Positions 8,401 to 18,849 are shown, numbered from the stretch's first letter. The stretch is DNA of 64,000 nt from Sediminibacterium sp. FEMGT703S (GCA_002786355.1 PGCO01000002.1:310001-374000); one strand, 5' to 3'. Made by a program: numbers and translations. Notes: generated by a model not told the origin, from the sequence alone.

Positions 8401-9862
8401 CTACGTCTTTTTTAAATTGCACTAGTGATGGTTTGTGAATATAGTACATATGACCTGATTCGTAAAAATAGAACTTCACATTTTTTCTTTGTTCGGGTCT
8501 TAAAAACATATGTTCAATATCGTATTGGGCAGTAAAATAAGGTGTCGCAAAATCATAGTAACCAGCTCCCATATATACTTTTAAATCTGGGTTCTTACTC
8601 ATGGCATCTCTTAAACTTTCAGCAACATTTAAAAATTGGTTTTGAACATTACTATAATTCCAAGGATAAACTTCTCCAAAAATATTGTACCCGTTTTCTT
8701 CTTTAAAGTTTAATTCTCTTTGAAAATAATCATTTATTGTTGCCGTAAAAGGCCCATCAATATTGGCAAAGGATGGATCAAAGCTGTTGACTTCACCAGC
8801 ATCATCTAAATCTCTTCCTGTAAACCTAGCATCTAAACGGCCGATGCTTAATCCATCTTTTCGTCTAAGCTCTTTATAAAATCGGCTCTCTTCTACTCTT
8901 AAGTTTGCTTGCAAACAATACTCTTTAGACAAACCAGTATAATAACTCATTTTCTCGGCAATGGCATTCTTTTCAGATTCGGTTAACCACCCGCCTTTAA
9001 TCAGTGCAGACGCATAAGGTCCAATTGCAAAAGCTTCCGCTTCTTTCAAAGCATTTTGCAAATTAGCTTGTAAAGCTGGAGCTAATTTTTTATGGTACCA
9101 TGCTGCAGCTGTATAAGAAGGAATATATAAAGCCCTTGGCAAATCATTCCCCACATAATAATCATTAGTGCCAAAATTAAGCACAGCTGATATCATGAAA
9201 ATTCCATTTAAGTAAATTCTGTGCTTGTCTTGTAAATATTTGGATAACCCAGCAGCCCTTGTTGTACCATAACTTTCACCAGCTAAGTATTTTGGAGAAC
9301 CCCATCTTTCATACCTAGATAAAAAATGTCTGATGAATGATGCCATAGAAGCAACGTCTTCGTTAAACCCATGAAACTGTTTAGGATTCTCACCTGGAGC
9401 AGGTCTGCTAAAACCTGTTGAAACCGGATCAATAAAAACCAAATCGGTTTTGTCTAACCAACTGTATTCATTGCTAATAAAAGAATACGGAGGACCTTCA
9501 GAAAACCCTTCATCGTTAAACTGAACTCTTTTAGGGCCTAATCCTCCCATATGCAACCAAACAGATGATGAACCAGGACCACCATTAAAAGTGAATGTAA
9601 CAGGTCGCTTTATGGCATCATCTCCGTCTTTTTTGTAATAAGTAAAGAACATTTTTGCTATTAACTTACCGGTATCATTTTTCAAATGCAAGTAACCGGT
9701 GTAAGCAGTATAGTCTACTTTTTTTCCAGCAATTGTAACACTATTCTTTGTTGTTACTACTGAAACACCTGCAGGTGTAGGCTCAATAACAGGCGCAGTT
9801 TTTTGTGCTTGTAAAAAAGAAATGGGCACGAATAAAATAAAAAAGAAAAGATACTTTTTCAT
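8369..9862 (-). CDS. Secreted serine carboxypeptidase, peptidase family S10
   Basis: 497 residues with a clear signal peptide (MKKYLFFFILFVPISFLQAQ). S10 alpha/beta-hydrolase motifs are present: the oxyanion segment TFNGGPGSSSVWLHMGGLGP at about residue 90, the nucleophile motif GESYGTTRAAG at about 190, the Asp in YYDFATPYF near 435, and the His in YESGHMYYIH near 470. Together these form a Ser-Asp-His triad. It probably removes C-terminal residues from peptides in the periplasm. Its 3' end overlaps the sigma gene by 32 bp, so the two may be cotranscribed, although a functional link to the glucan locus is not evident. Confidence 0.93.
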   Translation of the reverse strand: MKKYLFFFILFVPISFLQAQKTAPVIEPTPAGVSVVTTKNSVTIAGKKVDYTAYTGYLHLKNDTGKLIAKMFFTYYKKDGDDAIKRPVTFTFNGGPGSSSVWLHMGGLGPKRVQFNDEGFSEGPPYSFISNEYSWLDKTDLVFIDPVSTGFSRPAPGENPKQFHGFNEDVASMASFIRHFLSRYERWGSPKYLAGESYGTTRAAGLSKYLQDKHRIYLNGIFMISAVLNFGTNDYYVGNDLPRALYIPSYTAAAWYHKKLAPALQANLQNALKEAEAFAIGPYASALIKGGWLTESEKNAIAEKMSYYTGLSKEYCLQANLRVEESRFYKELRRKDGLSIGRLDARFTGRDLDDAGEVNSFDPSFANIDGPFTATINDYFQRELNFKEENGYNIFGEVYPWNYSNVQNQFLNVAESLRDAMSKNPDLKVYMGAGYYDFATPYFTAQYDIEHMFLRPEQRKNVKFYFYESGHMYYIHKPSLVQFKKDVDAFFEFSRGK

Positions 9863-9894
9863 AATGCTTTCATTTGGGCTTTAAATTAAGTTAA

Positions 9895-11562
9895 TTATTG
9901 TTTTGCATCAAGCACTTCAATATCAAATACTAATACACTATTTGCTGGGATGTCTTTGCTCCTACTTCTAATCCCATAAGCTAGACCAGAGGGGATGATT
10001 ACTTTAATGGTTCCGCCAACATTAATTTTTGGAACTGCTAACTGCCATCCTTTAATTAACCTATTCAATGGGAAAGTAGCAGGCTTCTCCTTTGTTTGAT
10101 CAAAAATACTGCCATCGGAAAGCAATGATCCCTTATAGTAAACAGTTACGGTATCAGTAACTTTAATTGGCTTTCCAGCCCCTTGTTTAAGTATATGATA
10201 GTAAACCGAAGACTCATTTCCAGTAGTATCAAGGGTTCCTTTACTTACCGCTGCTTTTATAGATTCTTGATCTAGTTTAGCCTGAACCAAAGAATCTGAA
10301 TTTCTGTTTAAATCTACATTGGGTCTTTGACCTGTAGGTTGCCTGAATAAGCTTTGGCCAAATTGAATATTAGCTGGCTTAAATCCACCATGACTCAAAT
10401 AAAATTGTTTCCCATCAACCCCAGCACTATAATCAATACGATGTCCTGCTTTGCCTGTAGCATCGTAGGAAAATTTACTGGTCAATAATTCTTCCCATCG
10501 ACCATTTGATTTTTGAATCCACTGATTTCCAAAATAAGCCTTGCGTTCTAGCTGACCATTTAAGCCCCAAAAATTTTCACTAAAAGAATAAAGATTTTTT
10601 AAATAGTTACCATCTTTTGGTGCACGAAAACTTGCTATTAATTTCCATTTCCCTGTTTCAGGAATAAAAAAGTATCCTGAATAAATAGTATTTGAATGAA
10701 CACTGTCGGTTAAAGCAAAAACCATGAACTGATATTTTTCTCCTGTTTTCCAAGGATACACAAAATGACTATGCCCCCCTGTGCCTTCATTCCCAAAATC
10801 ATTCGCAACTACATTGTATCCTTTAGCCAATAGTTTTACTTTATTTGAATCGGGCACTTTGTTGCGATCAATTGCTTCATTGCCTGCATCCCAAACAGAA
10901 AAAATAACCCTTCTCTCTGATGGGCTATTAACTTGTATACCAAAATATCCTCTTTTAAAACCACAAGCCATATAATAACTGTACAGATGATCTGCTCCAT
11001 CGGGTACCACCATTTCACTATAAAAAGCCATCGCTTTAATTGAATCTTCCAATGGATATTTCAAATGAACTGATGCTGCATTTCTTCTTTCTACTGGATT
11101 AAAATGGATTCCATCTGTTGCGGCTCCCTTTAATTCTAATGATTGAATATTTGCAATGGATTTTCCTGCTTTTTTAATATTAGAAATAGTAATTGAATAA
11201 AAACCAGTATCAGTAATGATAACTTTTCCCACTAAGGTTTTCTTTAGTGCTGACCCTGAAACCAGTTTAGTTCTAAAGGTTTTTCCCGCTACAGCAATTT
11301 CAATGGTAGAACCCGTATTTATTTTAGTAGACAATAAACTCAATTGAAGTTCTCCTGGATTTTTTATATAAAAAAACCAGCTTATTTTCTGTTGTGGATC
11401 AATCCAATTTTGTACCCCATTTTTAGCAGAAAACAATTGGGCATCTTCTTTTTCTGCAGGAACAGCATAGCCAGTATAAGCAGGAATTAATACTGTTTGA
11501 GCAGATAGATTCGTTACGGTAAAATAAAGGCAAAACAATAATAGAAAACGAGTCATAAGCAT
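9895..11562 (-). CDS. Secreted DUF5077-DUF3472 protein fused to an FKBP peptidyl-prolyl isomerase
   Basis: 555 residues with a signal peptide (ATG 11562, or the second ATG two codons later). Residues about 25-150 resemble DUF5077. Residues about 155-345 carry the DUF3472 pattern (YSYYMACGFKRGYFGIQVNS, RRVIFSVWDAGNE, GGHSHFVYPWKTGEKYQFMV). The C-terminal 105 residues are a complete FKBP domain: VTVYYKGSLLSDGSIFDQ, FPLNRLIKGWQLAVPKI, GGTIKVIIPSGLAYG, and NSVLVFDIEVL. The FKBP part should catalyse prolyl isomerisation. The DUF3472 part is of unknown function and is often found in carbohydrate-related contexts. The gene lies 32 bp upstream of the S10 peptidase on the same strand. Confidence 0.88.
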   Translation of the reverse strand: MLMTRFLLLFCLYFTVTNLSAQTVLIPAYTGYAVPAEKEDAQLFSAKNGVQNWIDPQQKISWFFYIKNPGELQLSLLSTKINTGSTIEIAVAGKTFRTKLVSGSALKKTLVGKVIITDTGFYSITISNIKKAGKSIANIQSLELKGAATDGIHFNPVERRNAASVHLKYPLEDSIKAMAFYSEMVVPDGADHLYSYYMACGFKRGYFGIQVNSPSERRVIFSVWDAGNEAIDRNKVPDSNKVKLLAKGYNVVANDFGNEGTGGHSHFVYPWKTGEKYQFMVFALTDSVHSNTIYSGYFFIPETGKWKLIASFRAPKDGNYLKNLYSFSENFWGLNGQLERKAYFGNQWIQKSNGRWEELLTSKFSYDATGKAGHRIDYSAGVDGKQFYLSHGGFKPANIQFGQSLFRQPTGQRPNVDLNRNSDSLVQAKLDQESIKAAVSKGTLDTTGNESSVYYHILKQGAGKPIKVTDTVTVYYKGSLLSDGSIFDQTKEKPATFPLNRLIKGWQLAVPKINVGGTIKVIIPSGLAYGIRSRSKDIPANSVLVFDIEVLDAKQ

Positions 11563-11599
11563 GAATTAACCTTAAACTTAGGAAAATCAACGCAGACTT

Positions 11600-12991
11600 T
11601 TACAAAAGCAGTCCTGCTAAAAAAAGATAAGCAAAACTAAAATAGATAATCAAACCAGTTACATCTACTAAAGTTGCAACAAATGGTGCAGAAGAAACCG
11701 CAGGATCAGCCCCAAGTTTTTTTAATAATATCGGTAACATCGAGCCTGTTAGGGTTCCCCACAAAACGACGCCAATAAGGGAGAAACCAACTGTTGCTCC
11801 AATCATTGCCCAATGAGGACCATACACATTAGGGATAATAGCGTGCCAAATAGCTACTCGAAAAAAACCTAACAATCCCAAAACCGACCCTAATAAAATA
11901 CCACTAATAATTTCTCTTTTTAGAACTCTCCACCAATCTGATATATATATTTCGCCAACGGCCATTGCTTGAATAATCAAAGTAGAAGCTTGCGATCCGC
12001 TATTGCCCCCACTAGATATAATTAAGGGAACAAATAAAGCCAATATCAAGGCCTTGGCAATTTCATCCTCAAAATGCCCCATTGCAGTTGCAGTAAGTAA
12101 TTCCCCAATAAATAAAACGATCAACCACCCTACCCTTTTTCTAAATAGTTTCAATAATGGAATATCTAAATAGGGTTCATTCAACGCTTCGGTTCCACCC
12201 ATTTTCTGCATGTCTTCACTGAACTCTTCATTGGCTACCCACAACATATCGTCGATGGTTACAATTCCTAATAAAATATTGTTTTCATCAACAACAGGTA
12301 ATGCTACTCGATTATTCATTTTAAATACCTGACTAGCATTTTCTTGGTCATCATTAACCTGTAAAGAAACAACCCTTCCATCGATTACATCTTCAATCCT
12401 TTTTTCGGGAGATGCCAAAATAATGTCCCTAATTCTTACATCATCAATTAGTAGCCCATTCTCATCAATTACGTAAATCACATCAATGGTTTCACTATTT
12501 CTAGCGTATTTGCGAATGGTTTCAAACACTTCGGTCATCGTATTATGTGAGTATACATACACATAATCGGGTGTCATTAATCGGCCAACACTATCTTCTG
12601 GATAACCCAATAATGATAGGGTAATTTTTCTTTCTTCAGGATCTAATAATTTAATTAAATCTCTTATAGCTGCTTTGGGTAGTTCTTCTAAAAAGTCTGT
12701 TCGATCGTCCGCTGGCAGTTCGTTCAATAATTCTGCCGTTTTTGCAGAAGGCAATTCTTTGACAATATCTTTTTGTTGTGCAATATCCAAGATTTTAAAC
12801 ACGCTGGCTGCCCGATGTATAGCCATATTAGCCACAATTCGAGCTTCGTATTCGGGATATTCATTAATCAAATCTGCAACATCACTAATATTTTGATCAT
12901 TCAAGAATTCCCTTATTTCAAGGGTATCTTCTTTTTGAATTAATAATTCAAACTGTTCAAATAAATTAAGTTGTTCCAGCTCCAAAGACAT
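11600..12991 (-). CDS. mgtE: MgtE family magnesium transporter
   Basis: 463 residues, full length for MgtE. The N-domain of helical repeats is at about 1-130 (LPSAKTAELLNELPADDR, FLEELPKAAIRDLIKLLDPE). Two CBS domains lie at about 135-255 (SVGRLMTPDYVYVYSHNTM, VALPVVDENNILLGIVTIDD). A five-helix membrane domain runs from about 285 to 463 and includes the conserved SGGNSGSQASTLIIQAMAVGE. It is a Mg2+-gated channel in the inner membrane. The gene starts 8 bp after prfB and is probably cotranscribed with it. Confidence 0.96.
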   Translation of the reverse strand: MSLELEQLNLFEQFELLIQKEDTLEIREFLNDQNISDVADLINEYPEYEARIVANMAIHRAASVFKILDIAQQKDIVKELPSAKTAELLNELPADDRTDFLEELPKAAIRDLIKLLDPEERKITLSLLGYPEDSVGRLMTPDYVYVYSHNTMTEVFETIRKYARNSETIDVIYVIDENGLLIDDVRIRDIILASPEKRIEDVIDGRVVSLQVNDDQENASQVFKMNNRVALPVVDENNILLGIVTIDDMLWVANEEFSEDMQKMGGTEALNEPYLDIPLLKLFRKRVGWLIVLFIGELLTATAMGHFEDEIAKALILALFVPLIISSGGNSGSQASTLIIQAMAVGEIYISDWWRVLKREIISGILLGSVLGLLGFFRVAIWHAIIPNVYGPHWAMIGATVGFSLIGVVLWGTLTGSMLPILLKKLGADPAVSSAPFVATLVDVTGLIIYFSFAYLFLAGLLL

Positions 12992-12999
12992 AACTAAAA

Positions 13000-14089
13000 T
13001 TAACTGTTTTCTTGTTGCATCATTAAATAGGCTTTAATAAACCCATCAATTTCTCCGTCCATAACAGGTGCTATATTGCCTACCTCATAATCTGTTCGAT
13101 GATCTTTGATCATTTTATACGGATGAAAAACATATGATCGGATTTGACTTCCCCATTCAATTTTTTTCTTGCCGGCATTGGTTGCATCAATCGCTTCTTG
13201 TCTTTTCCTTAATTCTTCTTCATACAAACGGCTCTTCAACATTTTCATGGCCAATTCTCTGTTCTCACCCTGTGTTCTTGCCTGCTGACATTCAACAATG
13301 ATACCACTAGGCAAGTGTTTAAGCCGAACGGCTGTCTCTACTTTATTTACATTCTGGCCACCACTACCACCACTTCTATAAAAAGCCCATTCTAAATCAC
13401 CAGGGTTAACATTTATTTCAATGCTCTCATCAATTAGTGGATACACAAATACAGATGCAAAAGAAGTATGCCTTCTTGCATTGCTATCAAATGGAGATAT
13501 ACGAACCAATCTATGCACTCCACTTTCTGCTTTTAAAAACCCATACGCAAAGTCTCCATCAAACTGTAATGTTGCACTTTTAATGCCAGCTCCGTCCCCT
13601 TCCTGAAAATCAAGTTCAGTGACTTTCCATCCTTGCTTCTCTCCATACATACGATACATCCTGAGCAACATTTCTGCCCAATCCTGACTTTCAGTACCGC
13701 CTGCGCCAGGATTAATTTGCAGTACAGCGGGCAGTTCGTCTTCCGGTTTATTTAGTGTGCTTTTGAATTCAGCTTCTTCAATTTTAGATAGTGCGGAATG
13801 ATATGCTTCTTTTGTTTCCTCTTCTGAAGCATCTCCTGCTTTCCAAAAATCGAATAAAAGTGCAAAATCTTCTACCGCATTATCTAATTGCTTGTATAAT
13901 TTAAGCCAATACTCATTGACTTTAATTTCTTTCATGATTGCGGTAGCACGTACATTATCATCCCAAAATCCTGGTGATAAAGAAAGTTGTCGATCTGTTT
14001 CTACTTTGTAAAGTCGGTTATCAACGTCAAAGAAACCTCCTCAGAACCAAAACGCGGTCCCTCATAAATTTAACTTGCTCTTGTGTCAT
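13000..14089 (-). CDS. prfB: Peptide chain release factor 2 with programmed +1 frameshift
   Basis: The protein is encoded in two frames. The first 20 codons run from ATG 14089 to an in-frame UGA at 14027-14029. Shifting +1 and reading GAC at 14026-14028 opens the main frame to 13000, giving about 362 residues, the normal RF2 length. The main frame contains [14 protein letters not shown], with the SPF stop-recognition motif of RF2, and [17 protein letters not shown], with the GGQ peptidyl-tRNA hydrolysis loop. It releases peptides at UGA and UAA codons. Treating ATG 13935 as the start would lose part of the N-terminal domain. mgtE follows after 8 bp. Confidence 0.97.
14026..14041 (-). promoter_or_regulatory. 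prfB: prfB autoregulatory +1 frameshift site
   Basis: On the minus strand the order is AGG AGG TTT CTT TGA C. It consists of a Shine-Dalgarno-like AGGAGG (14036-14041), the slippery CTT codon (14030-14032) and the UGA stop with a following C (14027-14029). This is the classical RF2 arrangement: low RF2 leaves the UGA unread and promotes slippage of peptidyl-tRNA-Leu into the +1 frame. Confidence 0.97.
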
Positions 14090-14124
14090 ACCACAAAAGT
14101 ACAAAAGATGTAGCAGGAATATTA

Positions 14125-17100
14125 TTAGAGTTTAATAAACTGTTTATGAGCAATGATTCTGCCCGAACCGGTTACTATTTCAATAGCGTATACTCCTTTA
14201 GGTAACTGGGTTAATGTTAAATCATAAACCATATTCCCGAAAATATTACTGGTGTTGATTTGCTTATTCATCATCACTAAGCCCCCATTAGATACTACTT
14301 TTATAAATGTTTTATCGTTCGCCAAAGGCTTAAAAACAATTTTAGTAGAATGCTGAACAGGATTGGGGAACAAATACATTTCTTGTTCAGCAGCAAGTGC
14401 TGCTTTTATTTCTAAAGTATCAGAATTTGCAATGCATTTATTTGTGTCTGTAATAACAAAATGGTATTTCCCAATGGTAGAATAAAATACGAATAACCGA
14501 TTGGCAGTATCTGGTAAAGCGGAAAGTTTAGTCCCGTTTCGATACCAAGTAAATTTATTCTTGGTCCGATTAGAATCTGCTAAAGATTTTAAAATAGTAG
14601 TATCCCCCGGCATAATATTTTGATTGCCCACAATAGATAGTTTTGCAACGGGCAAAGGTCTAGTTGTAACGGTAATTTTTTGTCTTACACTTTCGCATCC
14701 AAAAGAAGGATTTAAACTCGAAACCCAGTAATTAGTATTTCCAATATAAGCAGTTGATGGCAAAGGCGGAGTTAAAGCCCCAACACCACCATTGGCAACA
14801 GAATACCAACGAAGCCTGTCTCCAGTTGCTACCAAGGGCTTAGGTGTTTCATTTAAACAATATTGAACATCAATCCCAGTAGGCTTTGCAGGAATAAGAC
14901 CAGAATCTAGAATGAAATTATCTGATCGAGCCGCACAGCCATTAAATAAATTTGCTTGTGCACTATAAATACCTCTAACAGGAGGATTAAAAGAAAAAGT
15001 ACTATCGGCAAGTACATATCGTTGAATTCTAAAATTATTCAAATCGGAAACGTATAAATTTCCGTTCATATCAACAACTGCATTTGCAGGAGCATCTAAT
15101 TGATTAGCATTGTCACCTTTAATTACTCCACCTACAATTACAGAACCAGTATCAACTCCAATTTCCCAACTCTTTACTCTGTTAAATGTTCCAGATTCGG
15201 TAATAATTAGCTGATTATTACCGTCTAGAAACACACTTGTTGGATTAACCAATTGATTAGGATTGTTCCCTTTACCATTACCACCAGCAACAGTAGTACC
15301 GATTGATTCGCCTAATTTCCATCTTTGCACACGATCATTCTGTGCGTCAGCAATATATATATTCTCTCGGGGGTCTACAAAAACGCCCAAGGGATAACTT
15401 AATTGACTTGCACCAGCACCAGCAAAATTTCCTCCTGCTACTGTTTTACCACTCAAGCTTTCTTTTTCCCAAAGTTGAACTCTTGCATTTAACGCATCAG
15501 CAATAAATATTGAACCATATGGATCAACAAAAATTCCTGTAGGAAAAGCCAACTGATTAGCTTTATCACCTCTTCCATTGCCACCAGCAACTACTTTACC
15601 TGTAGAGTCACCTTGTTTCCATAAAAGAACTCTATCGTTATCGCTATCTGCTATATATAATAATCCATCAGCAGTAATAAAAATACTTTGTGGGTTATTT
15701 AATTGACTCAATCTATTTCCTGCCCCTTTTCCACCAGCAATGGTTGTCCCTATTTTTGCACCTGGCAACCATTTTTGTATGCGATTATTTTTTTTATCGC
15801 AAACATAGATATGATTATTTTGATCTACATATACATAATTAGGTTGACCAAATTGTGCAGTATCAGCACTAATTGACTTCCCAATAATGGTTTCACCCGA
15901 ACTACTAAAACTAGTATTCTTGAATACTAAATTATTATTATTCAAAGTCCATAGAACATTTCTGACTTTTGGGCTTGTAGACAATCTCATTGGTTCAGCA
16001 GAAATACAAGAAGGGCTAACAATACTAATTACAGGCTTTTTATAAACAGTAATTACAACATCAGCTGTTGCCTTACATCCACTTACAGAAGAAGCTTCTA
16101 CTGTATATTTTGTTGTTGTTAAAGGTCTAACAATAACAGTATCGCTCTTGCTAGAGTTGAACACAGTGGTAGGTGACCATTTATAATTATTGGACCCTGT
16201 AACAAACAATCTTGTTTGAGTTCCTTCGCAAATTGTGGATGAGTCTGTTTTAACTTTTAGTTGAGGAGCCACTACCACAAATGCATTTCCAGAATTAGTT
16301 ACACAGCCCGAAAAAGAAGTTGATTTTGCTATATATGTTCCAGGAATTCTAGTTTGTAAAACAGAGTCTGTTCCTGCTGCAATACTATATTGTAAAATTC
16401 TGATATTTCTTGTATCAGCTACAATCATATTACCCAATTGGTCAAACCCAATTGAATTGGGTAATTGAAATTGGTCTAAAGAAAAACCTGAAATTCCATT
16501 GACTGATCCAGCAACCGTTACTCCAGTTGTATCAGAAAAACCCCACCTTTGAATTCTATTATTTCCCCGATCAGTAATGAATAGATTACTATTCGCATCT
16601 ACATAAATACCCGTAGGAAAATTCAATTGGTTCATTAAAATTCCCGAACCTTTATTACCAGCAACCACTGAAATACTTAATTTGGTTTGGTCATACATTA
16701 GTACCCTGTGATTTTCGGCATCTGCAACAAAAAGATTATTGCGTTGATCTACGAAAAGCCCCTGGGGATTATTTAAACTTGAAACGCCATTCCCAGGCAA
16801 TCCATTTCCTGCAACTGTAATCACTTCATTTCCAGAATTACTCCATTTCTGCACTCTATGGTTACCTGCATCAGCTACATAAATATTTCCATATTGATCA
16901 ACAAAAACACTTGATGGAGAATTCAATTGATATTTACCATTGCCTATACCGTATCCACCAGCTACGGTTCTTCCAGTGGTATCACCTCTTGCAAAAAATT
17001 GTACTCGATGATTATTTTGATCTACAACATAAATATTGCTACTTGCATCTACAAATACATTCGTTGGATAATTTAACTGTTCATTTCCAAAGCCTTGACC

Positions 17101-18849
17101 TTTACCACCTGCAACAGTTCTTCCAAAAGTATCGCCCTTCTTCCAAAATTGAATTCGATTGTTAACAGCGTCAGCAACATATATATTTCCTTGTTGATCA
17201 ACAAAAGCACTGGTTGGCAACCCAAACTGATTGGATTCAACCCCAATTCCATTAGCACCTGCGAATACAGACCCTACTTTATTCCATGTTGGGAATAGGC
17301 TTCCAGCACTAATATCAGGACTTCGATAAAAATTTAAACTAGCTGCTCTTTGCCCTACAATGGTAGTGGTGATTTTAGAAGCATCAGGAGAAAGACAAAC
17401 AGAAGGGGTAATAATTGGAACAGATTTAAGTCCTACATTAACGGTAAAGAAACGAGTAGTTACACATCCGCTATCAGAGGAGGAGCTTATATTATAAGTG
17501 ATACTAGAGTCGGGCTTAACCAAAAAAATACTATCATTAATTTTAGTAACCCATTTATTAGGACTCCAATTATAATTCCTGCTTCCCTTTAATTTAATTT
17601 CAGTAGATTCTCCTGAACATAATGTTGTATTTCCACTAATATTAATTGCACCCTTAGGATTAACATTAATGAAATTAGATTCTTGAACACAGCCAGCAAA
17701 AGTAGTTGCCCTTACAGAATACAAACCTCCTTGCAAAGGTTTAAAAAATGCATCTACGGTATCAACTACATATTGTTGTACCCTAGCATTTTGTTGATCT
17801 AAAATGTATAAATTACCAGAAATATCAAAAGTAAATCCGGTTGGATAATTTAATTTTTCAGAATTACCTAAAATCGTTTTTATTTTTGCATCTTGAATCG
17901 ATAATTGTTGAACCCTACTATTTCCTGCTTCTAATACATAGACATCTCCAAAAGCATCTACTAAAATATCTACCGGTTGGAATAAATTTTCAACGCCAGT
18001 TCCTTTTCCCTTCTGCCCCATAATGGTTGTTCCAATACTTTGGTTTGGTCTAAATTTTTGAACCCGATGGTTAGCAGAATCAGCTACATAAATATGATCA
18101 TTTTTATCTACTGCAACTCCTTGCGGACTATTCAACCTTAAAGAATCTGAACCCGCACCTAACCCACCTGCAACTGTAACACCAGAAATGCCTCCTTGGG
18201 CCCATTTTTGAATTCGATGATTCCCTGCATCAGCAATATAAATAAATCCTTGCGCATCTACATATACATCTCTTGGATCACTTAACTGATTAGGAGCACC
18301 ACCTTTGCCATTTCCTCCTGCTACCAAAAAACCATTTGTAGAGCCAGGGGCAAAACGTAAAATTCTATTATTGTACTGATCGGTAACAAATAAGTTACCC
18401 AAATTATCTATGAACAATCCAGCAGGCTTATTTAATTGACTTGGCAAATTTCCATTCCCATTTCCGCCCGCTACCACCACTCCATTAGGGTTATTATTAC
18501 TGAATGCAACAACACGATTGTTAAGAGTATCCGAAACATAAATATTACCATTATTGTCTACGGCAATACCATGTGTCCCAGTAATTTTGGGTTGGGTTGC
18601 TAAATTCCCACTAACAATAGAGCTACCAACTGTTTTTAAAACAACTTTGGATTTTTGAACAACCACATTATTGTGAACCCATTCAATTTGATAAGGGTTC
18701 CTACTGAAAGTAGCGGAAATATTATTTTCTCCAGCACACTTGGGGCCTTTAATATTCACAAACACACATTGTGCAGAAAGCTGTTGAATTCCTATTGTTA
18801 AGAATAATAACAGCAGCGTTTTCATTTTATTTCTAAACACATAAGACAT
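14125..18849 (-). CDS. Giant secreted NHL beta-propeller protein with T9SS sorting domain
   Basis: 1574 residues. A signal peptide is present (best from the second Met, MKTLLLLFLTIGIQQLSA). Three NHL-repeat propellers lie at about 83-357, 527-820 and 994-1283. Their blades repeat patterns such as GNIYVSDTLNNRVVAF and NHRVQKW followed by a VAGGNGKG-type spacer. Between and after them are Ig/PKD-like modules beginning with GxY-type strands and paired cysteines. The last 85 residues (EQEMYLFPNPVQ to HKQFIKL) form a type A T9SS C-terminal sorting domain, so the protein is exported across the outer membrane and probably attached to the cell surface. The ligand is unknown; NHL propellers usually bind proteins or glycans. 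Confidence 0.93.
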   Translation of the reverse strand: MSYVFRNKMKTLLLLFLTIGIQQLSAQCVFVNIKGPKCAGENNISATFSRNPYQIEWVHNNVVVQKSKVVLKTVGSSIVSGNLATQPKITGTHGIAVDNNGNIYVSDTLNNRVVAFSNNNPNGVVVAGGNGNGNLPSQLNKPAGLFIDNLGNLFVTDQYNNRILRFAPGSTNGFLVAGGNGKGGAPNQLSDPRDVYVDAQGFIYIADAGNHRIQKWAQGGISGVTVAGGLGAGSDSLRLNSPQGVAVDKNDHIYVADSANHRVQKFRPNQSIGTTIMGQKGKGTGVENLFQPVDILVDAFGDVYVLEAGNSRVQQLSIQDAKIKTILGNSEKLNYPTGFTFDISGNLYILDQQNARVQQYVVDTVDAFFKPLQGGLYSVRATTFAGCVQESNFINVNPKGAINISGNTTLCSGESTEIKLKGSRNYNWSPNKWVTKINDSIFLVKPDSSITYNISSSSDSGCVTTRFFTVNVGLKSVPIITPSVCLSPDASKITTTIVGQRAASLNFYRSPDISAGSLFPTWNKVGSVFAGANGIGVESNQFGLPTSAFVDQQGNIYVADAVNNRIQFWKKGDTFGRTVAGGKGQGFGNEQLNYPTNVFVDASSNIYVVDQNNHRVQFFARGDTTGRTVAGGYGIGNGKYQLNSPSSVFVDQYGNIYVADAGNHRVQKWSNSGNEVITVAGNGLPGNGVSSLNNPQGLFVDQRNNLFVADAENHRVLMYDQTKLSISVVAGNKGSGILMNQLNFPTGIYVDANSNLFITDRGNNRIQRWGFSDTTGVTVAGSVNGISGFSLDQFQLPNSIGFDQLGNMIVADTRNIRILQYSIAAGTDSVLQTRIPGTYIAKSTSFSGCVTNSGNAFVVVAPQLKVKTDSSTICEGTQTRLFVTGSNNYKWSPTTVFNSSKSDTVIVRPLTTTKYTVEASSVSGCKATADVVITVYKKPVISIVSPSCISAEPMRLSTSPKVRNVLWTLNNNNLVFKNTSFSSSGETIIGKSISADTAQFGQPNYVYVDQNNHIYVCDKKNNRIQKWLPGAKIGTTIAGGKGAGNRLSQLNNPQSIFITADGLLYIADSDNDRVLLWKQGDSTGKVVAGGNGRGDKANQLAFPTGIFVDPYGSIFIADALNARVQLWEKESLSGKTVAGGNFAGAGASQLSYPLGVFVDPRENIYIADAQNDRVQRWKLGESIGTTVAGGNGKGNNPNQLVNPTSVFLDGNNQLIITESGTFNRVKSWEIGVDTGSVIVGGVIKGDNANQLDAPANAVVDMNGNLYVSDLNNFRIQRYVLADSTFSFNPPVRGIYSAQANLFNGCAARSDNFILDSGLIPAKPTGIDVQYCLNETPKPLVATGDRLRWYSVANGGVGALTPPLPSTAYIGNTNYWVSSLNPSFGCESVRQKITVTTRPLPVAKLSIVGNQNIMPGDTTILKSLADSNRTKNKFTWYRNGTKLSALPDTANRLFVFYSTIGKYHFVITDTNKCIANSDTLEIKAALAAEQEMYLFPNPVQHSTKIVFKPLANDKTFIKVVSNGGLVMMNKQINTSNIFGNMVYDLTLTQLPKGVYAIEIVTGSGRIIAHKQFIKL

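Noticed and set aside
13000-13935. RF2 as a complete gene beginning at ATG 13935
   Set aside because: It would lack part of the N-terminal domain; the upstream +1 frame with the canonical frameshift site supplies it.
14125-18849. Possible DNA tandem-repeat or CRISPR-like array
   Set aside because: The repeats are protein-level NHL blades with diverged codons and no constant spacer length.
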